Assembly (NCBI RefSeq): GCF_016863035.1
Contig: NZ_BOOC01000034.1
Span: 62,001-126,000, forward strand
Reading direction: 5' to 3'
Length of the DNA: 64,000 bases
Source of the DNA: Microbispora corallina
Lineage (GTDB): Bacteria; Actinomycetota; Actinomycetes; Streptosporangiales; Streptosporangiaceae
Shown here one piece after another: positions 34,765 through 43,291 of the stretch; the stretch's first letter is position 1, and every line of letters begins with the position of its first letter. Below the pieces are notes generated by a model, which was not told the origin of the DNA, ran no database searches, and saw only the letters and a list, made by a program, of their open reading frames with translations. Position numbers and translations under genes: made by a program.

Positions 34765-35460
34765 TCAGGGGCCGGCGCCCACCGGCGCCTCCCGCGCCGC
34801 CACCACGGTGAGCGCGGCGGCCACCAGGGCGACGGGGAGGACGGGCGCGGCCGCCGGGGCGTGGAACGCGAGCCACCCGGCCGCCGCGGCGCCCGCCGCC
34901 AGCCCCGCGAGCAGCACCACGCTGTGCAGCCGGACGACCCCCTCGCTCACCAGCCCGGTCAGCACGCCGGTCAGCGTGCCCGTGAAGAAGGTCGTCGACA
35001 GGCCGGGGATGCCGAACGTCCGCGAGGCGCCGCTCTGCACCCCCATCGCGAGCGAGGCCGCCGCCACCATGCACAGCCGGAGGATCTCCCCGGGCCGTCC
35101 TCCGGCCGCCGACGAGACGGCCAGGACGGCGACCAGCAGCACCGTCTCCCCGGCCAGCACCAGGGCCAGCCGCTCGCGCCACTTCGGCCTCCCCGCGGCG
35201 AGGGACCCCATGGCGCGCGCGCCCGCCGCCACCCCCAGGACGAACCCGCCGAACGCGGCGCCGGCCCGGGCCGCCAGCACCGGGTCGGGCTCGGCCGCCG
35301 CCAGGCCGAGCACCACCAGGTTGCCCGTCATGACGCTGGCGAACACCCCGCCCAGCAGGACGAAGCCGATCGCGTTGGTCGCCCCGGCCGCCATGGTCAG
35401 GGCCGTCGCCATGACCATCCGCCACGCGTCCATCGGTCTCGGCGTGGCCGCTGTGCCCAT
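34765..35460 (-). CDS. DUF1275 (YoaK-type) membrane protein
   Basis: The 231-residue protein has six hydrophobic helices and the YoaK/DUF1275 pattern: GATNAIGFVLLGGVFASVMTGNLVVLG in helices one and two, GFVLGVAAGAR, ASLAMGVQSGASRTFGIPGLSTTFFTGTLTG in helix four/five. The family is probably a small-solute transporter of unknown substrate. It converges on the OmpR operon with a 24-bp gap. Its upstream flank (35461-35524) separates it from a TetR gene on the same strand. Confidence 0.85.
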   Translation of the reverse strand: MGTAATPRPMDAWRMVMATALTMAAGATNAIGFVLLGGVFASVMTGNLVVLGLAAAEPDPVLAARAGAAFGGFVLGVAAGARAMGSLAAGRPKWRERLALVLAGETVLLVAVLAVSSAAGGRPGEILRLCMVAAASLAMGVQSGASRTFGIPGLSTTFFTGTLTGVLTGLVSEGVVRLHSVVLLAGLAAGAAAAGWLAFHAPAAAPVLPVALVAAALTVVAAREAPVGAGP

Positions 35461-35524
35461 GTTCGCGCCCTTCGTCGCCGGGACGGCACCGGTCCTCAGG
35501 GCATTCCCCGCCCGGGGCGCTCCC

Positions 35525-36109
35525 CTACCCGCCGGACGGCCGAGCCCGCAGGCCGTCGAGCGCGACGCCGAGCACCCGCTCGCGCTGCGCGTCGTCGGCG
35601 TACCCGGTCCCGGTGATCCCGGCGATCATGCGCAGGAGGTCGTCGAAGCCGATGTCGGATCGGGCGTACCCGGTCTCCTGGGCCCGTGCGAGCAGGGGCT
35701 CACCCGCGGCGTACATGGCCTCGCGGCAGGACCGGATCATGTCCGAGTCGCGGTTGAGGGACTCGTAGAGCGCCCGCTTCGTGCCGATGTAGCCGACGAA
35801 GCGGCGCAGCCACGCCACCAGCGCCTCCCAGGGCGGGAGCCCGGCCAGTTCGTCCGCGGCCCGGCACAGCTCCTCGACCTCCCCGACGTACACGCTGTCG
35901 AACAGGTCCTGCCGGGTGGGGAAGTTGCGGTAGAGCGTGCCGATCCCGACGCCCGCGCGGCGCGCGATGTCCTCCAGGGACGCGTCGGTCCCGTGCTCGG
36001 CGAACGCCTCCCGCGCCGCCTGCAGCAGGGCGTCGAAGTTGCGCCGCGCGTCGGCCCGCTGCGGCCGGCGCACCGCGACCCGGGGGTGTCCGGGCGCCTT
36101 GTCCGTCAC
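35525..36109 (-). CDS. TetR-family regulator
   Basis: The 194-residue TetR protein has HTH AFAEHGTDASLEDIARRAGVGIGTLYRNFPTRQDLF (two helices, about 30-65), preceded by the RADARRNFDAL lead-in also found in the TetR at 1400-2008. The C-terminal domain is typical for this group (YVGEVEELCRAADELAGLPPWEALVAWLRRFVGY). It is divergent from the MFS gene at 36273. Two matched repeats within the MFS promoter mark its probable binding site, so it likely represses the exporter. Confidence 0.92.
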   Translation of the reverse strand: MTDKAPGHPRVAVRRPQRADARRNFDALLQAAREAFAEHGTDASLEDIARRAGVGIGTLYRNFPTRQDLFDSVYVGEVEELCRAADELAGLPPWEALVAWLRRFVGYIGTKRALYESLNRDSDMIRSCREAMYAAGEPLLARAQETGYARSDIGFDDLLRMIAGITGTGYADDAQRERVLGVALDGLRARPSGG

Positions 36110-36135
36110 CGATTCCTCCCAGACTCCGTCTCGGG

Positions 36136-36180
36136 TTGAAGTGGAGGCACCCCTCCGCTAATGTGGAGGCAGGCCTCGAC
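36136..36180 (+). promoter_or_regulatory. MFS promoter with twin TetR half-operators
   Basis: -35 TTGAAG (36136-36141), 17-bp spacer, -10 TAATGT (36159-36164). GTGGAGGCA occurs at 36141-36149 and 36163-36171, exactly 22 bp or about two helical turns apart. Each is followed by a CCTC arm giving partial dyads (GGAGG-cac-CCCTCC and GGAGGC-ag-GCCTC). The sites cover spacer and -10, suiting repression by the divergent TetR. Confidence 0.68.
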
Positions 36181-36272
36181 TTTATCAGGCCGACCATTCT
36201 GCCGCGCCCTCGCCGGCGCCTGTTCTTGCGCCGCCCTCCGAGCGGCCTTCACTCCCGGTCCGAAGGACTTCC

Positions 36273-37718
36273 ATGGCATCCACTGTCGTACCCTCACCCG
36301 CGCGCGCCTCGACCCGGCCCACGTTCCTCGTGCTGTCGGCCGCGACGGGCGCGTTCTCGATGTTGCAGTCGCTGGTGGGTCCGGCGCTGCCCACGATCCA
36401 GCACGATCTGCACACCACCCAGAGCGCGGTGACCTGGGTGCTGACCGCGTGGCTGCTGGCGGCCTCGGTGGCCACCCCGCTCATCGGCCGGATCGGCGAC
36501 ATGATCGGCAAGGAGCGGACGCTGCTGGTCAGCCTCGGCGCGGTCGCGCTGGGCTGCCTGGTGGCGGCCCTCGCCCCCAACCTGCCCGTGCTGATCGCCG
36601 CGCGGGTTCTCCAGGGGCTCGGCGGGGCGATCTTCCCCGCGTCGTTCGGGATCGTCCGGGACGAGTTCCCCGCCCAGCGGGTGCCCTCGGCGATCGGCGG
36701 CCTGTCGGCCCTGATCGCCGCCGGTGGCGGGCTCGGCGTCGTACTGGCCGGCCCGGTCGTGGACGGGCTCGGCTGGCGCTGGCTGTTCCTCCTGCCGATG
36801 GCCGTCGTGACGGTGGCGGCCGTCCTGGCCCGCCGGTACGTCCCGCGGTCCCCGGTCCGCACGCCCGGGCGGGTGAACTGGGGGGCGGCCGTGCTGCTGT
36901 CGGCCTGGCTGGTCGCGCTGCTTATCCCGCTGAGCGAGGCCCCGGCATGGGGCTGGGCGTCCTGGCGCGTGCTCGCGCTGCTCGCCGTCGCGGCGGTGCT
37001 CCTCGTGGCGTGGGTGGCGGTCGAGCTGCGCTCGCGCTCCCCGCTGATCGACATGCGCATGATGCGGATCCCCGCCGTGTGGACGACCAACCTGGTGGCG
37101 CTGCTGTTCGGGGCTGGCATGTTCTCCGTCGTCGCGTTCCTGCCGCAGTTCATGCAGATCCCCGCCTCCACCGGGTACGGCTTCGGAGCCGGCGTGACCG
37201 AGGCCGGGCTGCTGATGGCCCCCATGCTCGTCACGATGGCCGCCGGCGGCTCGCTCAGCGGCCCGATCTCCTCGGTGGCCGGGCCGAAGGCGCAGCTCGT
37301 CGCCGGATCCGCGTCCAGCCTGCTCGCCTGCGCCGGGTTCGCCGTATATCACGAGCGGCTCTGGCAGCTCGGGGTCGCCGGGGCGGTCCTCGGGCTCGGC
37401 CTCGGCCTCGCGTACGCCGCGATGACCAACCTCGTCGTCGGGAGCGTTCCGGCGCACCAGACGGGCGCGGCCGGCGGCATGAACGCCAACATCCGCACCA
37501 TCGGCGGGTCGATCGGCGCGGCGGTCGTCAGCTCCGTCATCACGGGGAGCTCCGCACCCGACGGCCTGCCGTACGAGTCGGGGTGGACCCACGCCTTCCT
37601 GCTGCTGACGGCGGTCTCGGCGGTGACCCTCGCGCTGGCGCTGCTCGTCCCGTCCGCGCGCCGCTCCGCACGCCGGCGTGCGGAGGAGCCGGAACGGGTC
37701 CCGGAGCCGGTGCGCTGA
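36273..37718 (+). CDS. MFS drug/proton antiporter (DHA2-like)
   Basis: The 481-residue transporter has 13-14 hydrophobic helices. DHA2 features are LVGPALPTIQHDLHTTQSAVTWVLTAWLLAASV in helices one and two, motif A LIGRIGDMIGKERTLLV, and motif C near GGGLGVVLAGPVVDGLGWRWLF. It probably exports hydrophobic compounds in exchange for protons. The start has GAAGGA 6 bases upstream. It is controlled in all likelihood by the divergent TetR regulator. The next gene (YCII, 37856) has its own ECF42-like promoter. Confidence 0.93.
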   Translation: MASTVVPSPARASTRPTFLVLSAATGAFSMLQSLVGPALPTIQHDLHTTQSAVTWVLTAWLLAASVATPLIGRIGDMIGKERTLLVSLGAVALGCLVAALAPNLPVLIAARVLQGLGGAIFPASFGIVRDEFPAQRVPSAIGGLSALIAAGGGLGVVLAGPVVDGLGWRWLFLLPMAVVTVAAVLARRYVPRSPVRTPGRVNWGAAVLLSAWLVALLIPLSEAPAWGWASWRVLALLAVAAVLLVAWVAVELRSRSPLIDMRMMRIPAVWTTNLVALLFGAGMFSVVAFLPQFMQIPASTGYGFGAGVTEAGLLMAPMLVTMAAGGSLSGPISSVAGPKAQLVAGSASSLLACAGFAVYHERLWQLGVAGAVLGLGLGLAYAAMTNLVVGSVPAHQTGAAGGMNANIRTIGGSIGAAVVSSVITGSSAPDGLPYESGWTHAFLLLTAVSAVTLALALLVPSARRSARRRAEEPERVPEPVR

Positions 37719-37774
37719 GCTCGGGGACCGGCGGACACCGGAAAACGGACACGCGAAAATCGGTCACGCGGAGA

Positions 37775-37801
37775 CGTCGAAGACGCGCGGACGGCTCCGA
37801 C
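37775..37801 (+). promoter_or_regulatory. ECF42-like promoter of the lone YCII gene
   Basis: CGTCGA (37775-37780), 17 bp, CGAC (37798-37801). This differs from the expected TGTCGA in the first base and has a full CGAC -10 element. Spacing is identical to the three YCII/sigma operons. It lies 55 bp before the GTG start of the YCII gene. Confidence 0.55.
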
Positions 37802-37855
37802 CATCCGGTGAGAGGTCTCCGAAGGGACGCCCGAATCTCATCGCAAGGAGTGACC

Positions 37856-38218
37856 GTGAAGTACATGATCCTGATTCACAACCGCCCCGGATACGTCGAC
37901 GAGCTGTCCGAGGGCGAGCGCACCGAGCTGTTCGACCAGGTCGACGCCATCATGAAGGAGCTGTCCGCCTCCGGTGAACTGCTGCGCGGCGAGGCGCTGG
38001 CCGACCCGGCCCAGACCAGGACGGTCCGGGTCCGCGGCGGCGTCCCAGCGGTCACCGACGGGCCGTTCATCGAGGCCAAGGAGCAGTTCGCCGGCTACCT
38101 GCTCGTGGAGTGCGACAGCACCGAGCGGGCCGTGGAGATCGCCGCGAGCTGGCCGGACGCCCGCTACTTCGCGATGGAGGTCCGGCCCGTCGTCCACCAG
38201 TCGGGCCCGGAGGCCTAG
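37856..38218 (+). CDS. YCII-domain (DGPF) protein, without adjacent sigma gene
   Basis: The 120-residue YCII protein opens with MKYMILIHNRPGYVDEL, carries the signature VTDGPFIEAKEQFAGYLLVEC (about 62-82) and ends RYFAMEVRPVV. It starts with GTG 37856 after CAAGGAG. Unlike the other three YCII genes here it is not followed by an ECF42 sigma gene; a terminator hairpin comes next. Its promoter matches the ECF42 pattern, so one of the three sigma factors in the window may drive it. Confidence 0.9.
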   Translation: MKYMILIHNRPGYVDELSEGERTELFDQVDAIMKELSASGELLRGEALADPAQTRTVRVRGGVPAVTDGPFIEAKEQFAGYLLVECDSTERAVEIAASWPDARYFAMEVRPVVHQSGPEA

Positions 38219-38248
38219 GGCCTTCGGGAGGTGCAGCCCGTGTCACCA

Positions 38249-38288
38249 CGTGGTCCCCGGCCGGAGTGCGAAGCCGGCCGGGACCACG
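38249..38288. terminator. strong hairpin between convergent YCII and SDR genes
   Basis: CGTGGTCCCCGGCCGG (38249-38264) pairs with CCGGCCGGGACCACG (38274-38288), with a single bulged C and a 9-base loop. It is located 30 bp after the YCII stop and 122 bp before the end of the opposing SDR gene, suiting a bidirectional terminator. Confidence 0.68.
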
Positions 38289-38410
38289 GTGGGGCACTTG
38301 GATCCCCTCCGGGACCTGCTCCAGGCGGGAACGGCGAAGACACGGCCTGGCGGGCGAGCACGACTCCCCGTACGGGCTGCGGCCTGTCCGCGACTTTCTC
38401 AGCCGGCAGG

Positions 38411-39118
38411 TCAGGTGGAGAGGGCCGCCGCCGCTTCCCGGTAGACGACCTCCGGGTCCTCCGACAGCCATGCCTTCACCTGACGGCTCCAGTCGTCGGC
38501 GAGCACTTCGGGCCGGTGCGCCTCGATGCCGTCCAGGGCTGCCGCGACGATCACCTCGGGGGCGGTCTTGTCGCCGTCGTACCAGGCCATCATGTCGGTG
38601 TCCGCGGAGCCCAGGTGCAGCCCCGTCACCAGGGTGCGCTGGCCGGCCAGTTCCAGGCGGACGCCGTTGGTGAGCGCCCACTCGGCGGCCTTGGCCGCGT
38701 GGTAGGCGCCCGCGCCGTCGTAGGCGAGCCACGAGATCGCGGACAGCACGTTGAGGATCGCGCCGTCGGCCAACTGGGGTGCGAAGGCGCGGATCACGTT
38801 GAGGGTGCCGTAGAAGTGCGTGTCCATCTCGTGGCGGATCATGTCCAGGTTCCCGGTGACCAGGTTCGCCCCGGTCAGGATTCCCGCGTTGTTGATGACG
38901 ATCGTGACGTCGGGTGCCGCTGCCGCCGCGTCGGCGATCGACGCAGGATCGGTGACGTCGAGTCGCAGCGGGACGACCCCCGGCACGTCGATGAGGTCCG
39001 GGCGGCGGGCGGTCGCGTACACCTTTCCTGCGCCGCGCTCGAGAAGGGAAAGGGCGAACTGCCGGCCCAGACCGCGGTTGGCGCCGGTCACCAGCACGTG
39101 TGCTCCGTTGATCTGCAT
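38411..39118 (-). CDS. short-chain dehydrogenase/reductase
   Basis: The 235-residue SDR has a cofactor motif VLVTGANRGLGRQFALSLLE, DVTDPASI, VINNAGILTG, catalytic Ser in VLSAISWLAY and YHAAKAAEW. ATARRPDL after strand 2 suggests NADP(H). ATG 39118 is chosen because homologous SDRs begin at MQINGAHVLVTG and the longer frame runs through the MerR operator. It is divergent from the MerR gene at 39178, which probably activates or represses it through the dyad at 39136-39151. Confidence 0.9.
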   Translation of the reverse strand: MQINGAHVLVTGANRGLGRQFALSLLERGAGKVYATARRPDLIDVPGVVPLRLDVTDPASIADAAAAAPDVTIVINNAGILTGANLVTGNLDMIRHEMDTHFYGTLNVIRAFAPQLADGAILNVLSAISWLAYDGAGAYHAAKAAEWALTNGVRLELAGQRTLVTGLHLGSADTDMMAWYDGDKTAPEVIVAAALDGIEAHRPEVLADDWSRQVKAWLSEDPEVVYREAAAALST

Positions 39119-39135
39119 GCCGGATAACCTAAAAC

Positions 39136-39151
39136 CTGACGTTGACGTCAG
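39136..39151. promoter_or_regulatory. MerR-type operator
   Basis: CTGACGT-tg-ACGTCAG is a perfect 7-bp inverted repeat with a 2-base centre. It is located 18 bp from the SDR start and 26 bp from the MerR start. This CTGACGT dyad type is what MerR proteins bind between or over -35/-10 elements. The SDR and MerR transcripts must be very short-leadered. Confidence 0.68.
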
Positions 39152-39177
39152 AGGCAAGTCTTGTGACGGAGGTCACG

Positions 39178-39585
39178 GTGCGTATCGGAGAGTTGGCGGC
39201 GCGGTCGGGCGTCAGCGTACGGGCCCTGCGCTACTACGAGGAGCAGGGGCTGCTGGAGGCGGACCGGAGCGGCTCCGGGCAGCGCCACTATCCCGAGTCC
39301 GCGGCCGACCGGGTTCAACTGATCCAGATGCTCTACGCGGCCGGCCTGTCCAGCCGGACCATCGCCGAGCTGCTGCCCTGCGTCGAGGCCAAGGTCAGCA
39401 CACCGGAGTCACGGGCCCGGCTGACCGCCGAGCGTGATCGCATCGACGCCCAGATCGCCGCGTTGACCCGCACCCGTGACCGCCTCGACGCGGTCATCCT
39501 GTTCTCCGGAAGTCCGGCAAGCGGCTGTAGATGGATCGCCGGCCAGGACGCCGCCGCGCAGGCGAACCACACCGCGACACGGTGA
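39178..39585 (+). CDS. MerR-family regulator
   Basis: The 135-residue protein starts at GTG 39178 (GGAGGT upstream) with the MerR winged helix: RIGELAARSGVSVRALRYYEEQGLL, then RHYPESAADRVQLIQMLYAAGLSSRTIAELLP. The coiled-coil dimer helix is RARLTAERDRIDAQIAALTRTRDRL. The short C-terminus (SGCRWIAGQ) holds a single cysteine, so metal sensing is unlikely. An organic ligand or drug sensor is more plausible. It is divergent from, and probably controls, the SDR gene. Confidence 0.92.
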   Translation: MRIGELAARSGVSVRALRYYEEQGLLEADRSGSGQRHYPESAADRVQLIQMLYAAGLSSRTIAELLPCVEAKVSTPESRARLTAERDRIDAQIAALTRTRDRLDAVILFSGSPASGCRWIAGQDAAAQANHTATR

Positions 39586-39630
39586 TCGCGACGGTCGGAA
39601 GAAGGTTCTGGGAGTCGACGTGCTTCGGGG

Positions 39631-39657
39631 TGTCGAGAATGTGGTGGCGGCTCCGTC
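39631..39657 (+). promoter_or_regulatory. ECF42-like promoter of YCII/sigma pair 2
   Basis: TGTCGA (39631-39636), 17 bp, CGTC (39654-39657). This is an exact match to the ECF42 consensus as I remember it (TGTCGA and CGA/TC). It lies 53 bp before the YCII GTG start and just after the MerR stop, so the YCII/sigma pair is an independent transcription unit. Confidence 0.7.
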
Positions 39658-39709
39658 CCAGGGACACGAGCGGCCACGACGGGCCGCGCGACCCAGAAGG
39701 AGAACCATC

Positions 39710-40117
39710 GTGAAGTACCTGCTGCTGAAGCACTACCGAGGTGGCCCGGTCCCCGTCGTCGACTACGGGTCGATGGACCAGTGGACGCCGGAGGAGGTCG
39801 ACGCGCACGTGCAGTACATGCGCGACTTCGCGGCCCGCCTGGAGCAGACGGGTGAGTTCGTCGACGAGCAGGCGCTGTCACCCGAGGGCACGTTCGTGCG
39901 GTACGACGGCGAGGGGCGCCCGCCGGTGACCGATGGCCCGTTCGCCGAGACCAAGGACCTCATCGCCGGCTGGATGATCATCGACGTGGAGTCCTGGGAC
40001 CGCGCGGTCGAGCTGGCCGGGGAGCTGTCCGCCGCTCCCGGGCCCCGCGGCGAGCCGATCCACGAGTGGCTCGAGGTGCGGCCGCTCTTCGCCGAGCGAC
40101 TCACGGTCATCGAGTGA
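39710..40117 (+). CDS. YCII-domain (DGPF) protein
   Basis: The 135-residue YCII protein opens MKYLLLKHYRGGP, carries the signature VTDGPFAETKDLIAGWMIIDV (about 74-94) and ends HEWLEVRPLF. GTG 39710 follows AGAAGGAGAA. Its stop overlaps the sigma start as GTGA, so the two are translationally coupled. This is the tightest of the three YCII/sigma pairs alongside the 54968 pair. Confidence 0.92.
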   Translation: MKYLLLKHYRGGPVPVVDYGSMDQWTPEEVDAHVQYMRDFAARLEQTGEFVDEQALSPEGTFVRYDGEGRPPVTDGPFAETKDLIAGWMIIDVESWDRAVELAGELSAAPGPRGEPIHEWLEVRPLFAERLTVIE

Positions 40118-41259
40118 ACGAGTCGCTGCTGCGGGAGCTCGTGCCCGCGGTGATCGGTGTCCTCGTCCGGCGCGGAGCCGACTTCGCGTCGGCCGAGGAC
40201 GCCGTTCAGGAGGCCCTGCTCCGGGCGCTGGAGATCTGGCCGGACGATCCACCGCGGGACCCGAAGGCGTGGCTCGTCACGGCGGCGTGGCACAGGTTCC
40301 TCGACGCCGCCCGTGCCGAGGCGTCGCGGCGGGGGCGGGAGCTCGCCGTGGAGGTCGAGCCCCCCGCCGGTCCGGCGCCCGCCACGGACGACACGCTGCG
40401 GCTCTACTTCCTGTGCGCCCACCCCACCCTTCCGCCGGCCTCGGCCGTCGCCCTGACGCTGCGCGCGGTCGGCGGCCTCACCACGCGGCAGATCGCGGCG
40501 GCACACCTGGTCCCCGAGGCCACCATGGCGCAGCGGATCAGCCGGGCCAAGCGGCGGATCGCGGGCCTGCCGCTCGACCAGCCCGGCGACCTCGCGACGG
40601 TGCTGCGGGTCGTCTACCTCGTCTTCAACGAGGGGTACGGCGGAGACGTCGACCTGGCTGCCGAGGCGATCCGCCTCACCCGCCAGCTCGCCGCCCTGAC
40701 CGGCGAGCCCGAGGTCGCGGGGCTGCTCGCGCTCATGCTGCTGCACCATGCCCGCCGCGCCTCTCGCACCGGCCCGGGAGGTCGCCTGGTGCCGCTCGCT
40801 GAGCAGGACCGATCCCACTGGGACACCGGCCTGATCGCCGAGGGGGTGACGATCCTGCAGACCGCGCTGGCCCGCGACCGGCTCGGCGAATACCAGGCGC
40901 AGGCCGCGATCGCCGCCCTGCACGCCGACGCCCGCAGTGCCTGCGAGACCGACTGGGTGCAGATCGTGGAGTGGTACGACGAACTGCTGCGCCTCACCGG
41001 CAGCCCGGTGGTGCGGCTCAACCGGGCGGTGGCGGTCGGCGAGGCCGACGGACCGCGGGCCGGTCTGGCGGCGCTGGCCGGCGTGGACCCCGGCCTGCCC
41101 CGCTACACCGCGGTGACGGCGTACCTGCACGAACGCGCCGGCGACCTCGCGCGCGCCGCCGAGCTGTACGCCGAGGCCTCCCACGCCGCCGCCAGCGTGC
41201 CGGAGCGCGACCACCTCACTCGGGAGGCGGCACGGGTACGGCAGTTGCTGCGTCCGTGA
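40114..41259 (+). CDS. ECF42-type sigma factor
   Basis: The 381-residue sigma factor has region 2 (GADFASAEDAVQEALLRALEIWP, DPKAWLVTAAWHRFLDAARAE), region 4 (LRAVGGLTTRQIAAAHLVPEATMAQRISRAKRRI) and the ECF42 extension beginning VVYLVFNEGYGG and continuing with TPR-like helices (LYAEASHAAASVPERDHL). The GTG start is embedded in the YCII stop. It probably transcribes its own operon from the perfect promoter at 39631. The signal is unknown; no anti-sigma gene is present. Confidence 0.93.
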   Translation: MNESLLRELVPAVIGVLVRRGADFASAEDAVQEALLRALEIWPDDPPRDPKAWLVTAAWHRFLDAARAEASRRGRELAVEVEPPAGPAPATDDTLRLYFLCAHPTLPPASAVALTLRAVGGLTTRQIAAAHLVPEATMAQRISRAKRRIAGLPLDQPGDLATVLRVVYLVFNEGYGGDVDLAAEAIRLTRQLAALTGEPEVAGLLALMLLHHARRASRTGPGGRLVPLAEQDRSHWDTGLIAEGVTILQTALARDRLGEYQAQAAIAALHADARSACETDWVQIVEWYDELLRLTGSPVVRLNRAVAVGEADGPRAGLAALAGVDPGLPRYTAVTAYLHERAGDLARAAELYAEASHAAASVPERDHLTREAARVRQLLRP

Positions 41260-41317
41260 GTGCGGCGTCGGCGCTGTCCCCGAAGATCTCACGGGTCCGG
41301 GCCGCGAGCGACGAGGT

Positions 41318-42733
41318 CTAGTTCGCCGCCGGGGCGTCCGTCGCCGCCACGCGGCCGAGCGTGCGGTCGAAGACGGTCAGCAGGAGGTAGACCGCGCCGG
41401 AGCCGAGCATGACCCAGGCGAGCCGGTGCATGCCGCCGGTGTCGGCGTGCCGCCCGAAGGACGCGGCGGTCGCGGAGGACGCCACCATCGAGCCGAGGTA
41501 GGCGAAGGTGCGCAGCAGCCCGGCCGAGGAGGCGGTGCGCTCGGGGTCGGCCTGGACGTAGACGGAGTTCTGCAGGGCCAGGTTGTTCAGCCCCTGGGGG
41601 ACGCCGAAGAGCAGGGCGACGAGGATCAGCAGCCACAGGGGACTCGTCCCGGTGAGCGTCAGCATCACCAGGCAGGCGACGATCTGCCCGGCCGCGCCGA
41701 CCAGCAGCTTGGCGCGCACGCCCGGGCGCCGCCCGGAGACGACCGAGACGCCGATCGCCATCAGGAACAGGGGGATCTGCGCCAGCCCGGCGTGGAAGGG
41801 CGTCAGCCCGTACCCCTCCTCGGTCCACTGGCTGAAGCCGTAGAGGAAGGCGTAGGCGACGACGTAGGTGACGAGCGCGCGCCCGTAGGTGGCCAGGAGC
41901 GGCGTGTTGCCCCCGAGCACTCGCAGGTCGATGAAGGGAGTGGCGGCCCGCAACTCCCGCGCCGCGAACGCGGTGCCCGCGGCGACGGCGATCACCGCCA
42001 GATACCAGTCGCGCAGGTGCAGGTTCATCAGGAAGAGCAGCAGCGCGATGAGCATCGCGGCGAACAGGCCCATGCCGGGCAGGTCGAGGCGGGCGGCCAG
42101 GCGCCCGGGCTGCGGCGCGCCCGTTCCGGCCGTCTTGGGCAGCCGCAGCAGCCCCAGCAGGACGGCCGCGAGGGCCAGCGGCACGTTCAGCGCGAAGGTG
42201 GCGCGCCAGCCGCCCGCCGCGATGAGCAGGCCGCCCAGCAGCGGGCCGACCACGGCGATGGTCTGGTTGGCGACCGCCAGGGCGGTCAGCACCCCGGCGG
42301 GACTGTCCCGTCCGGTGCGCCTGGCCTCGCTGCGCAGCAGCGCCATCGCGGCGGGATAGCCGGCGCAGGTGCCGAAACCCAGCAGGACGCGCGCGACGAT
42401 CAGCACCCCCAGGTTCGGCGCCAGGGCGCCGGCGACTCCGGCGACGCCGATGAGGCCGGTGCTGAGGAGGAAGAGCCTGCGCGGTCCGAAGATGTCGACG
42501 AGCCGGCCCACGACCGGCTGCCCGAGCGCGGTGGCCAGGTAGAGGGCGGAGACCAGCCACGCGGTCTGCGACACCGGCGCGCCGAGGGCCGTTCCAATGG
42601 GGACGAGCGCGACGGAGATGATCGTTGAGTTGATCGGGTTGAGGACCGAGCCCAGCAGCATCGGCGGCAGCAGCCGCCGGTCGAAACCCGGCGTGTCCGT
42701 CGCTCGTAGAGTGGCCGCCTTCGAATCAGTCAT
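41318..42733 (-). CDS. MFS transporter (DHA2-like)
   Basis: The 471-residue transporter has about 14 hydrophobic helices. Features are STIISVALVPIGTALGAPVSQTAWLVSALYLATALGQPVVGRLVDIFGPRRLFLLS (helices one and two with motif A), and GPLLGGLLIAAGGWRATFALNVPLALAAVL as motif C region. It probably exports a drug-like compound. The start overlaps the MarR stop by 8 bp, so the two are one operon with the regulator first. The twin CTGTACAG sites before marR would then control both. Confidence 0.92.
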   Translation of the reverse strand: MTDSKAATLRATDTPGFDRRLLPPMLLGSVLNPINSTIISVALVPIGTALGAPVSQTAWLVSALYLATALGQPVVGRLVDIFGPRRLFLLSTGLIGVAGVAGALAPNLGVLIVARVLLGFGTCAGYPAAMALLRSEARRTGRDSPAGVLTALAVANQTIAVVGPLLGGLLIAAGGWRATFALNVPLALAAVLLGLLRLPKTAGTGAPQPGRLAARLDLPGMGLFAAMLIALLLFLMNLHLRDWYLAVIAVAAGTAFAARELRAATPFIDLRVLGGNTPLLATYGRALVTYVVAYAFLYGFSQWTEEGYGLTPFHAGLAQIPLFLMAIGVSVVSGRRPGVRAKLLVGAAGQIVACLVMLTLTGTSPLWLLILVALLFGVPQGLNNLALQNSVYVQADPERTASSAGLLRTFAYLGSMVASSATAASFGRHADTGGMHRLAWVMLGSGAVYLLLTVFDRTLGRVAATDAPAAN

Positions 42734-43172
42734 GGGTCAGCCGCGCCAGGACGGCCATGGCGGCGATCACCGTCTGCCGTTCTTCCTCCGTGCACTTGTC
42801 CTGCAACTGGCCGGCGAGCCATTCCTTCCGGGCCTGCCGCCCCTCCTCCACCCGGCGGTGGCCCTCCGCGGTCAGCGCGATCAGCAGGCGCCGCCCGTCG
42901 TCCGGGTCGGGGGTCCGCTCCACCAGCCCCATCGCGGCGAGCGATGCGACCGTGGCCGTCATCGACTGGTGCCGCACGCCTTCGGCGGAGGCGAGCTCGC
43001 TCGCCGTGACGCCCTCCTTGCCGGACAGACGGGCCAGGACGGACGCCTGGCCCAAGGTGATGTCCTCGACCTCGGAGGCTTTCAGGATGCGGCGCCGCAG
43101 GCGGCTGATGACCGTCCGGATCTCGCGCGACGCCTGGACCGCGGAAGGCGACAGGCTCGGGTTCTCGCTCAT
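42726..43172 (-). CDS. MarR-family regulator
   Basis: The 148-residue MarR protein has HTH LGQASVLARLSGKEGVTASELASAEGVRHQSMTATVASLAAMGLV (three helices, about 45-90), the wing ERTPDPDDGRRLLIALTAEGHRRVEEG, and the C-terminal helix KCTEEERQTVIAAMAVLARL. It is first gene of an operon with the MFS transporter. Its own promoter has paired CTGTACAG palindromes, fitting autorepression relieved by a transported compound. Confidence 0.93.
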   Translation of the reverse strand: MSENPSLSPSAVQASREIRTVISRLRRRILKASEVEDITLGQASVLARLSGKEGVTASELASAEGVRHQSMTATVASLAAMGLVERTPDPDDGRRLLIALTAEGHRRVEEGRQARKEWLAGQLQDKCTEEERQTVIAAMAVLARLTHD

Positions 43173-43190
43173 GCCCCCACCGTAACGTCC

Positions 43191-43222
43191 ACAGGTTCAG
43201 CTGTACAGTTCAACCTGTACAG
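43191..43222. promoter_or_regulatory. MarR operator region
   Basis: Two copies of the 8-bp palindrome CTGTACAG (43201-43208 and 43215-43222) lie 14 bp apart. A further perfect repeat, ACAGGTT (43191-43197) with AACCTGT (43212-43218), interlocks with them. The region is 19-50 bp upstream of the MarR start. The interlocked dyads suggest two dimers side by side. Confidence 0.68.
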
Positions 43223-43291
43223 CATGAGCTGCGTCACTCGTCCGCGCCAGGGCGCCGCCCCTCGGGGAAGCCGGGCCGGTGCTGCCGCGAG

